A stretch of 64,000 nt of DNA from Spirochaeta sp. UBA5339 (GCA_002408085.1 DHQL01000013.1:105699-169698), one strand, 5' to 3'; counted from the first letter of the stretch, positions 1 through 9,834 are shown. The notes: generated by a model not told the origin, from the letters alone. Program-made: numbers and translations.

Positions 1-10
1 AACTGTTCAT
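1..10 (-). CDS. Start of a gene leaving the left edge (partial)
   Basis: On the minus strand an ATG at 10-8 reads Met-Asn-Ser before the window ends. It is preceded by AAGGAAGG about 7 nt upstream, which is a good ribosome binding site. Nothing can be said about the product. The call rests only on the start codon and Shine-Dalgarno spacing. Confidence 0.35.
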
Positions 11-232
11 TAATGCCCTTCCTTAGTAATAATATTAATTGAGCATCAGCTCCTATTCCAGTTTAATTGACAAAAATAAAGGTTCCCGTCACCCGCATAC
101 AGGATACCCCTCCAAAGCAGATTCAGCAGTCAGTCAGGATAATTCGTGATTATTATTGTAAGGATATGGTAAGACGTGCAATCTTTTGTGGTATCTGTTT
201 TATCTGGGATGTGAATCAGGAGAAATTGTTTA

Positions 233-352
233 ATGGATAAAAGAAATGTTTTTGCCACAAGGTGGGGTATTATTGGTGTTGGAGCCGTTATCGGTATACT
301 GGGTCTGAAGGATCGGTTTCGTGTGCTCCGGGAGATCTCTCCTGACACCTAA
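233..352 (+). pseudogene. 39-residue ORF resembling the N-terminus of a YeeE/YedE-type transporter
   Basis: The ORF opens with ATG after AGGAG (218-222, 10 nt spacing). Its first 22 or so residues (MDKRNVFATRWGIIGVGAVI and onward) resemble the conserved N-terminus and first membrane helix of YeeE/YedE sulfur or selenium transporters, as I remember that family. After the helix the frame runs into a charged stretch (LKDRFRVLREISPDT) and stops, so the remaining roughly 300 residues are absent. It could be a remnant left by deletion or a genuine single-helix small protein. Its TAA overlaps the stop of the converging gene at 349. The family assignment is from memory and uncertain. Confidence 0.38.
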
Positions 353-666
353 CCGGCAATCAGAGCGGGAATAAAGCCTGTCAGCAGACCCAAAACAACC
401 ATTGTCACGCATACCTGTATCATTGCAGCCCTGTCCAGTCTGTAGACAAGAAAGGAGAGGGGTGCAAAGACCAGAAGAGCAAAGAGCAGGCTGTTAAGAG
501 CGGGAATCTTTACCAGAGTCAGATTCCAGGAGAGAATGCCCACGCTGACCCACATTGAAAAGGCCGAAAGTATAAAGAGTCTGTCCAGTTTTTTAATAAT
601 CATCGGAATGATATCGACAAGTCCGGCTGCCGAGCCGATCAGTATAGAAATAAACACATTGTTCAT
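349..666 (-). CDS. Small integral membrane protein, unknown function
   Basis: This is a 105-residue protein, almost entirely hydrophobic, with about four predicted membrane segments (roughly residues 5-22, 28-48, 58-74 and 82-103). The start is supported by AAGGAG five bases before the ATG at 666. No family is recognised. A short basic loop (KKLDR) after the first helix suggests a positive-inside cytoplasmic side. It converges with the short ORF ending at 352, and the two share stop-codon bases. Confidence 0.7.
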   Translation of the reverse strand: MNNVFISILIGSAAGLVDIIPMIIKKLDRLFILSAFSMWVSVGILSWNLTLVKIPALNSLLFALLVFAPLSFLVYRLDRAAMIQVCVTMVVLGLLTGFIPALIAG

Positions 667-720
667 AAGTACTCCTTCGGGGTGTTAGACGGCGGCATCC
701 CGGATGTGTAACAGAAAATA

Positions 721-1737
721 TTATTTTTTTGCTTCTTCAGCAGCCTTTTCCGATGCCTCGATGACCCTGTCACACCACAAGTCAAACTCGGGGTCCTCTG
801 TCTGGAGCTCCTTGTGGGCCAGAACATGTTCTATGGTCTGCCGGATGCCCTGATCAAAGCGGACGGTTGCTGTAAAACCGGGAACAAGGCGCTTCAGTTT
901 GCTGTTGTCAAAGACGACGCTGTTGGCCTTGTCGCCGATCAGGGAACCTGTAAAGTCATAGCTGCTTGAGGCTGCCAGAAACTCACTTGACACATAGGAC
1001 GCCATCAGTTCCCTTCCCAGGGCCGATGCAATGGACTGGTAGATCTGGTTCCAGGTCAGGGTCTCATCACTTGTAATCTGCACAGCCTCTCCCAGGGCGT
1101 GGATATTGCCCATCAGACCGATAAAACCGCGGGCAAAATCGCTGCTGTGGGTCATGGTCCACAGGGAAGTTCCGTCTCCATGGATGATAACCTTCTTTCC
1201 CTCCAGTATACGTTTCGCCACCTGCCAGCTGCCGTTATTTCCATGAACCCCCAGAGGGATGGAGCGTTCGCAGTATGTGTGACTGGGCCGGACTATGGTC
1301 ACCGGATATCCTGTCTCCCTGTACTGTTTCATAAGGTATTCTTCGCAGGCTATCTTGTTCCGGGAGTACTCCCAGTATGGATTCGCCAGAGGAGTTCCCT
1401 CATTGACTACATAGTGAGAGAGGGGTTTCTGGTAGGCTGAGGCGGAGCTGATAAAGATGTATTGATCCGTTCTGCCGGCGAAGAGTTTATAATCCCTTTC
1501 CACCTGGTCCGGAGTAAAGGCAATAAAGTCGGCAACCGCATCAAATTTCATGTCGCCCAGCAGTTCTTTTACTTTGGATGTGTCATTGATGTCGGCAGTA
1601 AGGTAATGACAGTCCTTGTCATTAAAGAGTTTGCGGGTTCCTCTGTTGATCAGATAGAGTTCGTGTCCCTCTCTGATAAGCAGTCTTGATATTGCGGTGC
1701 TGATGGTTCCGGTACCGCCGATAAATAGTATGCGCAT
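721..1737 (-). CDS. NAD(P)-dependent epimerase/dehydratase (extended SDR)
   Basis: This is a sugar-nucleotide-epimerase-like extended short-chain dehydrogenase of about 338 residues. The N-terminus MRILFIGGTGTIS carries the GxxGxxG Rossmann fingerprint. A region near residues 100-115 (ISSASAY) and a later Tyr/Lys (YSRNKIACE) form the catalytic Ser/YxxxK set. The start was placed at the ATG at 1737, not the upstream in-frame ATG at 1776. It is preceded by AAGGAG with 7 nt spacing and puts the nucleotide motif directly at the N-terminus. The substrate cannot be deduced; related proteins are often annotated as NAD-dependent epimerases or mRNA-binding-like SDRs. Confidence 0.88.
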   Translation of the reverse strand: MRILFIGGTGTISTAISRLLIREGHELYLINRGTRKLFNDKDCHYLTADINDTSKVKELLGDMKFDAVADFIAFTPDQVERDYKLFAGRTDQYIFISSASAYQKPLSHYVVNEGTPLANPYWEYSRNKIACEEYLMKQYRETGYPVTIVRPSHTYCERSIPLGVHGNNGSWQVAKRILEGKKVIIHGDGTSLWTMTHSSDFARGFIGLMGNIHALGEAVQITSDETLTWNQIYQSIASALGRELMASYVSSEFLAASSSYDFTGSLIGDKANSVVFDNSKLKRLVPGFTATVRFDQGIRQTIEHVLAHKELQTEDPEFDLWCDRVIEASEKAAEEAKK

Positions 1738-1905
1738 TATGTTTCTCCTTAGGACAGTGTATTGTAGCATGTTCACCTGCTTTTTGAATCGGGTTTTTTC
1801 TGATTTACAGTTCCTTGAAGGAGGCCGGTTCCGGGGAGGAAGGATATTGTATAAAAAACTTCAATATACTAATATCCCGGGAGATACAGATTTCAGGGAG
1901 CATTT

Positions 1906-2250
1906 ATGATCATTTGGGGATTCAAAAAAAGAATCTATGACCAGACATTTTCCGGTACTGCGGAGTGTCCTTCCTGCAGGCAGAGAGATTTCCGGGTTCA
2001 AGGGGTGCTAAGGTATGTGCATCTCTTCTGGATACCCCTCTTCTCTTTTTCAAAGAAGCTGACTGCAGAGTGCCTGAAGTGCGGTTCTGTCTCCGGGAAA
2101 AAGGAATTGAATGACGCCGGGTACAGTGAGATCAGAAAGGAGCTCTTTCCTCTTAAAAGAACCCTTGGGAAGAACTTCGGCATTCTCACAGCCGCTCTGG
2201 TATTTATCCTTTTCGGATTGATGGTTCTTGTTGTTGCAGTAATCTCCTGA
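1906..2250 (+). CDS. Zinc-ribbon membrane protein
   Basis: This 114-residue protein has two CxxC pairs (CPSC near residue 22 and CLKC near residue 56) that would form one zinc ribbon. They are separated by a hydrophobic stretch typical of the short zinc-ribbon family (LRYVHLFWIPLF). A C-terminal membrane helix spans about residues 92-112. The start has GGGAG a few bases upstream. The likely topology is a cytoplasmic ribbon tethered by a C-terminal anchor. No partner or function is evident. It lies upstream of another small membrane gene on the same strand. Confidence 0.72.
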   Translation: MIIWGFKKRIYDQTFSGTAECPSCRQRDFRVQGVLRYVHLFWIPLFSFSKKLTAECLKCGSVSGKKELNDAGYSEIRKELFPLKRTLGKNFGILTAALVFILFGLMVLVVAVIS

Positions 2251-2361
2251 TTCAGGGCAGACCATCTGTATTTGGTTTAGAATTAAAGTACAGGGATTCA
2301 GGGAAGTATCTACTTTCTTTTGTCCCCATAACCGGAAAGAGTCACGTCAAGGAGCTGGATA

Positions 2362-2982
2362 ATGATTAGCCGAACAAACAGATCTGCACCGGACACAGAC
2401 AATAAGGACACAGGTAAAAGGGACATTACCCCCAGGGAAGTCGCCGCAATGCTGAAAGAGGGTCTCTCCAAGGAGGAGGTTTATAAGGATCTCCATGAGC
2501 GAGTTGACCCGGAGACACTGGCCCGCATTCTTGCCAGCATTCCGGATAAGGGGCTATACAGAAAATATGGAAAACTGAACGGCCTGCTGGTTGCTCTTCT
2601 ATGTCTGTCAGCTGCAGGTAAATTTCTTGAACTTCTGTTATATTTGATCAACAGGGATCTAAATCTTCTGCATCTGTTCTGGACGGCCCCTCTTGGACTT
2701 CTTTTCAATATGGTTCTTTTCTATATAGCCCTTAAAAGAATCGGAATAGCCTACAGGTTCCTGGGGGGCTTCGTTTTTCTGTCCATTCTTCCCTTGTTTG
2801 AGAGTGTCCGCAGGCTGACCTCTCCGGAGGATTTAGTTCTATTTGCTTCGGTTGTAGGTATGAACCTTGTAATCGGAGCTCTCTTTCTCTTTCTGGGCAG
2901 GAAGATGTTCCCCTATTTCCGTTTTATAAAAGTCAGCCGTGACAGTGAAGGGCTGATCATCTATACTGCCGGAAAAGAGTAA
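2362..2982 (+). CDS. Hypothetical membrane protein with N-terminal soluble segment
   Basis: This 206-residue protein starts with a charged, helical cytoplasmic segment of about 70 residues containing REVAAMLKEGLSKEEVYKDL, which looks like a small helical domain. It continues into about four membrane segments between residues 75 and 190. AAGGAG lies 7 nt before the ATG. No known family is recognised. The arginase-family gene begins 18 nt downstream, so the two are probably co-transcribed. Confidence 0.7.
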   Translation: MISRTNRSAPDTDNKDTGKRDITPREVAAMLKEGLSKEEVYKDLHERVDPETLARILASIPDKGLYRKYGKLNGLLVALLCLSAAGKFLELLLYLINRDLNLLHLFWTAPLGLLFNMVLFYIALKRIGIAYRFLGGFVFLSILPLFESVRRLTSPEDLVLFASVVGMNLVIGALFLFLGRKMFPYFRFIKVSRDSEGLIIYTAGKE

Positions 2983-3000
2983 TCCTGAAAGGGTAGTATT

Positions 3001-3843
3001 TTGAACAGAATCAACTTCTTTGCACCCCAGTGGCAGGGCTCCGGCCTTACCAGAGAACTGTATGACGGCGCTCTGGCCTTGAAAGACTTTATTTCACAAA
3101 ACTATGATTTCAAGGTTCTTGAAATTCCTGTCCGACTTGATGGAACTCCCTTTGTGGAGAATGGAATTCTGGGATTCCGGGAGATAACCGCCCAGCTTAT
3201 GGCTCTTCAGGAGGTTCTTGAGAGGGAAGAGGCGGAGAAAACTCTTCTTCTGGGTGGGGGCTGCGGTCTGGAAATCCCCTTTGTTTCCAGACATCTCTTT
3301 CATGACAGAGACCTGGCTCTCTACTGGTTTGATGCCCATGGAGATCTCAACAGCCCGGAAACATCAACAAGCCATCACTTTCACGGCATGCCCCTTCGGT
3401 ATCTGACACAGAATCTGCCCCTTCATGATTCAATTAATATTCTTCGGGCGGATCCCTCAAGGGTTATTTTAATGGGGTCCAGAGATTTAGACACTCCTGA
3501 GGAACATTTTATCCGGGAAAACAGTATCCGGGTGATGGGACCCGAGTGCTTTCCTCTTCACAGAGCCCTTGAAAATGAGGTACTTCCTTCTTCAGAAAGG
3601 GCCTATATTCACATTGACCTGGATGTTTTGGATCCTGCTGAGTTCCGGAATGTGAAATGTCCGGTGAGGGAGGGAATCACCCTGGAGGATCTGTGTGCTT
3701 CGGTAGAAAAAATCAGTGAATTACATGAGGTTGCAGGCATCAGCATCCTTGAAAATACCGAGACCCGGCCGGCAGAGCTGGAATTGCTCCGGGATCTGCT
3801 GGATTCCTGTATGAGAATTCTGGACAACAAACATTCCTGCTGA
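3001..3843 (+). CDS. Arginase/agmatinase-family protein with altered metal site
   Basis: This 280-residue ureohydrolase-fold protein uses a TTG start preceded by AAAGGG. The second metal motif is intact as WFDAHGDLNSPE (near residue 110), followed by the HGMP block. The third is intact as HIDLDVLDP (near residue 205). The first motif, normally GGDHS, reads GGGCGLE (near residue 81), so the usual histidine ligand is missing. Proteins of this subgroup are annotated as arginase-family, but the substrate is unproven. It could hydrolyse a guanidino compound with a single metal or act on another amide. It sits just downstream of a membrane protein gene with 18 nt between them. Confidence 0.82.
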   Translation: MNRINFFAPQWQGSGLTRELYDGALALKDFISQNYDFKVLEIPVRLDGTPFVENGILGFREITAQLMALQEVLEREEAEKTLLLGGGCGLEIPFVSRHLFHDRDLALYWFDAHGDLNSPETSTSHHFHGMPLRYLTQNLPLHDSINILRADPSRVILMGSRDLDTPEEHFIRENSIRVMGPECFPLHRALENEVLPSSERAYIHIDLDVLDPAEFRNVKCPVREGITLEDLCASVEKISELHEVAGISILENTETRPAELELLRDLLDSCMRILDNKHSC

Positions 3844-3880
3844 TTCCGGTAGATATTCCTGAATTATGATATTTTGAATC

Positions 3881-3886
3881 TATAAT
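3881..3886 (+). promoter_or_regulatory. Candidate -10 box for the macroglobulin gene
   Basis: A perfect TATAAT hexamer sits 17 nt before the start codon at 3904. No convincing -35 lies 17 bases upstream, so this is a weak call. Confidence 0.3.
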
Positions 3887-3903
3887 CGATTAAGGGGCCT
3901 TTT

Positions 3904-6900
3904 ATGAAGATCACCGTTCCTCGTTTCTTTTTCCTTCTGTTCATATTTCTTCTGTTTTCCTGCGAAAAAGCGAAGGAGCCTGAACAGACCGCTCTTCCTG
4001 TTTCCGCAGAGGTTCCGGTGCGGGAGACCGGCCCCCTTATTACTCCCCTTGATATTGACTTTCTGCCTACCGAACCTATTCTTACCGACAGTGAAGTCCT
4101 GTCGGAGAGTCCTGTCTCCGAAGTGGATTTAAGTGCCCTTCTGGAGGCGGAGGACAGGGAGATGGGAGACCGGGAAGAAGAACTCCGTGCATCCATTGAT
4201 TATTCCAGCCTGACTACAAATTACTTTGATGCCGATGCGGTTGATACGGGTGCACTCAGGGCCCCTGAATCTGTTGGGGCTCTTAAAATTGTTGACTTCG
4301 GTCCTGTGGGGCAGCTGCCTATTGAAATGCGAAGGCCCTCTATCTATGTCCAGTTTAATCAGCCCATGGTACCGGTCTCCAAACTCGGGGAGCCCATGAG
4401 AAGCCATGATATCCTCAAGATCAGCCCTGAAGTGGAGGGAACCTACCGCTGGTATGGTACCAAGACTCTCAGCTTCGAGCCCGATGCTCCCATTCACCGA
4501 CAAAGCCGTTACAGGGTTTCCATCAGTTCCGGAGCCAGCTCCATCTATGGCAGGGTTCTGGGACAGTCCTTTGACTTTACCATCGAAAGCGAGGCTCCGG
4601 AGATCCTCTCCCTCTCATTCGGTCCCGGGGATGATCTTTATGATGCCTCCCTGGAGGTGCCCCCTGGTCACAGTTCCCGTATACTCCTTACCTTCAACCA
4701 GACCATTGATGCAGATGGGCTGGCTGATTTTCTGATCCTTCAGGACGGAGAGGGCAGAGAGTATCCGGTGAAGGTCTCTTCACCGGATACAGATGAGTAC
4801 TATCTCGATGAGAACTTTCTCAGACGGTCGGCTCTGGTGGAGCCGGAGGAGACTCTTCCTCTGGAAAGTTCATTTACCCTCTCTGTGCTTGAGGGATTCA
4901 GGACGAAGGAGGGGGCAAGCCCGACAGCGGAAGTCATGAGCCGGGATTTTTCCACGGTTTCGGCTTTCAGATTTTCCAGGCAGTCAGACAGAAGCTGGTC
5001 CTTTCCCTATGATCCTGAGGGGGTGATGAACCCTCTCTATCTGAGTTTCACTCATCCAGTGGATCCCGACTCTCTTGACGGAAAAATCTCTGTGAGCTTT
5101 GAGGGTATCCAAATGGCTGATCATCTGAAGGTCTGGGGTGATACGGTTCGTATCGCCAATCTTCCAGTGGAGTACGAGAGTTCCTACCAGGTGACCCTGA
5201 TGCCCGGAATACGGGATATCTACGGACGTGAAGCAGACCTGGACAGTGACAATGAGCATGGGACCAGGGTGATTCAGGTAGAGGTGCCGGCTGCCATCAG
5301 CTACTCCTACTTTCCGGGCTGGGAGGGGCTTGCGGCCCTTGAGGCACAGTTTGACCCTGCGGTTGTTTATGAATTTCAGAATATCGATCAGGGAAGTTTC
5401 AGGATAAATGGTGAAGAACAGGACCTGGCACTGGATCAGGCACCCCGGAATCAGGCCGTCTACAATCTGGTGGATCTGAAGCCCTATATGAATGAAGAGG
5501 GCTATGGAAGGGTTAATCTGAACTGGAATTTCACCGAAAGGCGGCGGACCTGGAACAACGAGATCCGGGAATATGAAAAAAAGAGAAATATGGATGTCCA
5601 GGTGACGGATATGGGAATCACAACCCGCTTTGCCTACAATAAAATTCTCGTCTGGGTAAACAGCCTCTCAACAGGCGATTCAGTCAGCGGAGCCCGGATC
5701 AATATTGAAGGGCCTGGAGGTTTCAGTAGTGCCGTTACCAATGCCGATGGATTGGCCCTTGTTTCCCTTGCTCCGGGCGAGTTCCGTCAGAAATTCTACA
5801 GCACCCGCAGAAATCGTTATGATTTTTCCATCTCCGCCGAGAAGGGCATGGACCGTGCTGATCTCAATGTGACCAACACCCACTACACTGGCCGCTTCGG
5901 CATCAGCAGCAGCCGTCCCGAGTTTGCTCTGGACAGTATCCCGAGGGTCTTTCTTTTTTCAGACAGAGGAATCTACCGACCTGGAGAGACTCTTACCTTT
6001 CGGGGAGTGGACTGGAACCAGAGACTGGGTGAATTTTCTCCCTATCAGGGGGATTTTACACTCTCTATTATGAAGCGGGAGGGCTACCGGAAAAAAGCCA
6101 TTACATCCTGGCGGGGGACAACGACCTCCTCGGGCGGATTTTTCGATACCTGGACCATTACCGATGATATGGATCCCGGTGACTACTACATCCGTTATGA
6201 GCGGGGAGGGCGAAGTGTGGACGAACCCTTTCAGGTGGCCAATTTCAGACGCCTGAACTTTCAGGTTCAGCTGCGTGCTCCCGAAAGAACTTTTTTCCTG
6301 GGGGATACCATTGCGGTACCCCTTGAGGCAAGTTATCTTGCCGGCGGTCCTCTGGCGGGGGGGGAGGTCTCCTCTTTCTGGACGAGAAAACCCCTTGAGT
6401 TCCGTCCCTCGGGAGAGAAGTGGAAGTATTGGACCTTCGGGCCCCGGGGATGGGAGCAGGAGAAAAATCTGAGTTCCGACAGTTCGAAGCTCTCCCTTCA
6501 GGGAAAGGCAGGTCTTGAGATCGAGACAACAGAGCAGAGCCTCAAGGGCAAGGCCTACCGCTATGTGGTGGAGGCCACTGTGGAGGATGTTGACCGTCAG
6601 GCCATCTCCGCCTCTACTTCGGCGGTGGTTCATCCGGCCTCATGGTATATTGCCGCCCGTACCGGATCTGCTTCTGCCTCTCGCCGGGGCAGCCGTTATG
6701 TCGCCGTAGACGATGACCTTCAGTTTTCTCTGGCCCAGGTCGGTCCCGGTGGAGAATCCCTCACCCATGAGGGGGTTCTGACCCTTGAGATGATAAAGGG
6801 CTCCTGGCAGGCGGCCCAGCAGAAAAATGTCGGCAGCCGTATCAACACCCGTTACGAGTGGGTGGAAGAGAGCCTCTTTACCCGGGAGATACCCTGGGAA

Positions 6901-9834
6901 GAGGGCATGGCAGAATATCATTATACCCCCGAAAGTTCAGGCAGCTACCGCCTCAGGATCAAAGCCGAGGACTCCCGGGGGCGGGAAATCCTGACGGATA
7001 TCAGCTTCTATGCTTCCGGTGGTTCTTGGGTCAGATGGGCCGGGGGGAACCGGGAGGACATCACCCTGGAACCTGAGCAGGACCTTTACTTTCCCGGAGA
7101 TACAGCCCGTATCCTGGTCAAGTCTCCCCTGGAGAGAGGCCGCTACCTTCTGACAATTGAACGGGAGGGTATCCTTGAGGAGCGTTTTATCGACCTTGAT
7201 CCCTCGAATCCAATCATCGAAATCCCCGTTAAGGAGGAGTGGATTCCTGTGATGCATATCACCCTGGCAGGATTTCTGCCCCGTGGGGATCTGCCTGAAT
7301 CCTATCACGATCCCGACTTCGGGAAACCCAGGGGGATTTTCGGTGCCGCGGCCCTTAATATCTCCACTCAAACCAGGGAGCTGGACCTGGAAATCCTGCC
7401 GGACAAGGCGGTTTACCGTCCCGGTGAAGAGGCGGAAATTACAATCCGGGTAACCGAAAACGGACGTCCTGTGGAAGGCGCCGAGGTCAGCTATCTGGCA
7501 GTGGACCGGGGAATTCTTGATCTGATCAACTATCATATTCCCAACCCCTTGAGTTACTTCTACAGCAGAACCAACTTTCTGAGCTACACAGCCGGAGACG
7601 ACTCCCGGCGACTGCTTCTCAATCCCGTCACCTATGAGACCAGCAATCTCAGGGGCGGTGATGGAGAGGAGAGCAAACTCCAGAGAAGGGATGATTTTAC
7701 CCCTCTGGCGGTATTTGAACCCTACCTGCTTACCGATTCCACGGGAACCGTCAGGGTCAATCTCCAGTGGCCCGATACCCTGACCACCTACCGTTCCACG
7801 GCCATTGTCCTTAAGGATCAGAAGATCGGTTACTCCGAGGATGAGCTCTTTGTCCGTAATCCCCTCAATGTCAGGGCGGCTCTGCCCCGGCAGATGCGTG
7901 TCAGGGACACAAGTTTTGCGGGAGTGGTAATCAGCAATATCGATTCTTCGGACCATGAGGTTACGGTGAAGATCAGCAGTGAAGGTCTCGGACTTCCCGG
8001 AGAGACGGAGAAGACCGTTACGGTTCCTGCGGGACGGGCTTATGAAGTTCCCTTTGTGATAGAAGCCCGCAGCGAGGGAGAGAGTGAGGTTCTTTTTACC
8101 ATTCTCAGTGATGTACTCAAGGAGGAACTCCTTCAGACCATGACCGTTTCTGCTCCTCTGATTGTCGAGACCATGACCACCATGGGGATTGTCGAGGCCG
8201 ATGAGGCCGTTGCAGAGGAGGCTCTGCTTGTCCCGATGAACATCGGCAGGGGCTACGGCTCTCTCCAGGTCGTCCTTGACTCATCTCAGGCTCCTTTTCT
8301 GATGACCCAGCTCAGAACCCTCACGGACCATCGGGTCTATGATTTTACCTTCGACTATCTCTACGCCGCTGCACCGGGGATCATCGCACCGGATCTGATG
8401 GAGCTGATGGACCCGGTTCTGGCGGAGAGGGCAAAAGCAAACCGGGACAGCTTCTGGGCCATCGCGGCAAACCGTCAGAACAGTGACGGCGGTATCCGCT
8501 CCAGCGGCTCTGTGTACAACACCCAGAGCAGTCCCTACCTCTCTCTTGTCACCTATCATATGCTCCAGTTAATGAACGCCCGGGGACAGACTACTGATAT
8601 AAAGGAACTCTCATTGAACCAGTATCTGAGCAGGTTTGCACGGGAGGAGGGAAGTCTCTACTTCAGGCTCTATCTCCACTACCTGACGTCCATGGCAGGC
8701 CATCCGGACGAGGATCAGACGGATCTCTTTCTTGAAATGGGAGATGAACTGGGTATCAGCGGATACGCCCTTATGGGGGCGGTCTGCACCATGGAAGGAA
8801 GAAGTAAAAAGGCCGCTGAACTCTATCAGAAGGTCAGAAACTTTGTTTCCATCGGTACAAAGGGTGTAGATATCAGAGACAGTTATGAGACCAGATTCTA
8901 CTTTGACTCGGGGTATCAGCAGCTCTCCCATCTTCTGCATCTTGCACTGCTGACCGGTGAGGAACCGGAAATGCTCAGGCGTTACTCCTGGTCCCTGGAT
9001 CTTCAGAAGGGTGAGAGAAACTGGATCAATGCCCAGGACCGTATATGGATGGCCCTTGCCCTGAGCAGTCTCCTCTCTTCCGAGAACCCGGGTGAGGTAA
9101 ACTATCAGGGTTCTGCAGTTCTCAACGATACGGCCCTGATCTCCGACCGGTTTGAGGGATTCTCCAGGGGGCCCAGGGAGTCGGAGTTCGATCTCTTTGA
9201 TAAAGTCATTCCCCTGAGTCCCCAGAATGAGGTGGGAAGCCTCCAGTTCCGGAAGGAGGGGGAGGGAACGCTCTACTATACGGCCACTCTCAACTACGCC
9301 CTTCCCGGAGAGGTCGCTCCCGCCCGGGATGAGGGTTTGGCGGTCTTTACACAGATTGAAACTCTTGATGGCAGGATTGTGGAATCGGACAGCCTGGAAC
9401 TTGGAGGCAGCTACCGGATGAGAGTCTTCCTGAATACCTCGAAAAACAGAGGCTACGTCAACCTCTCTGTACCCGTTCCTTCCGGTGCGGAAATCGTGGA
9501 TCCCAGCCTCTCGGTCTCCTCCTCCTACTTCAACAGTGGCGGGGTCCAGTCGGAAAAGTGGACCCGTGAGGAACAATACGGCGATGAGACTGCCTATCTG
9601 GAAGAGGGATATATCTGGAGGGGACTGCGTTTTCCAAACAGGCCCAATCAGCTGATCTTCGATAATGAGATCCGCTACTCCTGGGACTACCTCTACTACG
9701 GTCAGAGGGAGGTTTCCTTTATCTTCCGGTGTACCACTCCGGGGGTCTATCCCACACCCCCAGCGTCTGCAAGCCTCCTCTTTGAGCCCGAGGTCTTCGG
9801 AAGGGGCAGGGGTAGACTGATTGTTGTCAGGTAG
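3904..9834 (+). CDS. Bacterial alpha-2-macroglobulin family lipoprotein lacking the thioester motif
   Basis: This 1976-residue protein has a lipoprotein signal (hydrophobic residues 7-18, lipobox LFSC with Cys about residue 20). The architecture is that of YfaS/YfhM-type bacterial macroglobulins: repeated beta-sandwich (MG) domains with MG1/MG2 motifs such as DRGIYRPGE (about residue 690) and VYRPGEEAEI, then the A2M block PDTLTTYR (near residue 1290), and a C-terminal alpha/alpha-toroid. In thioester members a CxEQ motif opens the toroid. Here the equivalent stretch (about residues 1460-1490, reading LTDHRVYDFTFDYL) has no CxEQ, so protease trapping by covalent linkage is not expected. It overlaps pbpC, a classic pairing in which the macroglobulin is proposed to guard the periplasm when peptidoglycan is damaged. 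AAGGGG precedes the ATG. Confidence 0.93.
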   Translation: MKITVPRFFFLLFIFLLFSCEKAKEPEQTALPVSAEVPVRETGPLITPLDIDFLPTEPILTDSEVLSESPVSEVDLSALLEAEDREMGDREEELRASIDYSSLTTNYFDADAVDTGALRAPESVGALKIVDFGPVGQLPIEMRRPSIYVQFNQPMVPVSKLGEPMRSHDILKISPEVEGTYRWYGTKTLSFEPDAPIHRQSRYRVSISSGASSIYGRVLGQSFDFTIESEAPEILSLSFGPGDDLYDASLEVPPGHSSRILLTFNQTIDADGLADFLILQDGEGREYPVKVSSPDTDEYYLDENFLRRSALVEPEETLPLESSFTLSVLEGFRTKEGASPTAEVMSRDFSTVSAFRFSRQSDRSWSFPYDPEGVMNPLYLSFTHPVDPDSLDGKISVSFEGIQMADHLKVWGDTVRIANLPVEYESSYQVTLMPGIRDIYGREADLDSDNEHGTRVIQVEVPAAISYSYFPGWEGLAALEAQFDPAVVYEFQNIDQGSFRINGEEQDLALDQAPRNQAVYNLVDLKPYMNEEGYGRVNLNWNFTERRRTWNNEIREYEKKRNMDVQVTDMGITTRFAYNKILVWVNSLSTGDSVSGARINIEGPGGFSSAVTNADGLALVSLAPGEFRQKFYSTRRNRYDFSISAEKGMDRADLNVTNTHYTGRFGISSSRPEFALDSIPRVFLFSDRGIYRPGETLTFRGVDWNQRLGEFSPYQGDFTLSIMKREGYRKKAITSWRGTTTSSGGFFDTWTITDDMDPGDYYIRYERGGRSVDEPFQVANFRRLNFQVQLRAPERTFFLGDTIAVPLEASYLAGGPLAGGEVSSFWTRKPLEFRPSGEKWKYWTFGPRGWEQEKNLSSDSSKLSLQGKAGLEIETTEQSLKGKAYRYVVEATVEDVDRQAISASTSAVVHPASWYIAARTGSASASRRGSRYVAVDDDLQFSLAQVGPGGESLTHEGVLTLEMIKGSWQAAQQKNVGSRINTRYEWVEESLFTREIPWEEGMAEYHYTPESSGSYRLRIKAEDSRGREILTDISFYASGGSWVRWAGGNREDITLEPEQDLYFPGDTARILVKSPLERGRYLLTIEREGILEERFIDLDPSNPIIEIPVKEEWIPVMHITLAGFLPRGDLPESYHDPDFGKPRGIFGAAALNISTQTRELDLEILPDKAVYRPGEEAEITIRVTENGRPVEGAEVSYLAVDRGILDLINYHIPNPLSYFYSRTNFLSYTAGDDSRRLLLNPVTYETSNLRGGDGEESKLQRRDDFTPLAVFEPYLLTDSTGTVRVNLQWPDTLTTYRSTAIVLKDQKIGYSEDELFVRNPLNVRAALPRQMRVRDTSFAGVVISNIDSSDHEVTVKISSEGLGLPGETEKTVTVPAGRAYEVPFVIEARSEGESEVLFTILSDVLKEELLQTMTVSAPLIVETMTTMGIVEADEAVAEEALLVPMNIGRGYGSLQVVLDSSQAPFLMTQLRTLTDHRVYDFTFDYLYAAAPGIIAPDLMELMDPVLAERAKANRDSFWAIAANRQNSDGGIRSSGSVYNTQSSPYLSLVTYHMLQLMNARGQTTDIKELSLNQYLSRFAREEGSLYFRLYLHYLTSMAGHPDEDQTDLFLEMGDELGISGYALMGAVCTMEGRSKKAAELYQKVRNFVSIGTKGVDIRDSYETRFYFDSGYQQLSHLLHLALLTGEEPEMLRRYSWSLDLQKGERNWINAQDRIWMALALSSLLSSENPGEVNYQGSAVLNDTALISDRFEGFSRGPRESEFDLFDKVIPLSPQNEVGSLQFRKEGEGTLYYTATLNYALPGEVAPARDEGLAVFTQIETLDGRIVESDSLELGGSYRMRVFLNTSKNRGYVNLSVPVPSGAEIVDPSLSVSSSYFNSGGVQSEKWTREEQYGDETAYLEEGYIWRGLRFPNRPNQLIFDNEIRYSWDYLYYGQREVSFIFRCTTPGVYPTPPASASLLFEPEVFGRGRGRLIVVR

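Noticed and set aside
1738..1776. N-terminal extension of the epimerase to 1776
   Set aside because: The ATG at 1737 has AAGGAG at ideal spacing and starts directly with the Rossmann motif.
6937..7956. Long minus-strand ORF (339 codons) inside the macroglobulin gene
   Set aside because: It has no family resemblance and is antisense to a clear lipoprotein gene; it arises from codon bias.
8611..9576. Minus-strand ORF of 321 codons in the macroglobulin gene
   Set aside because: Shadow frame with no start signal or motif.
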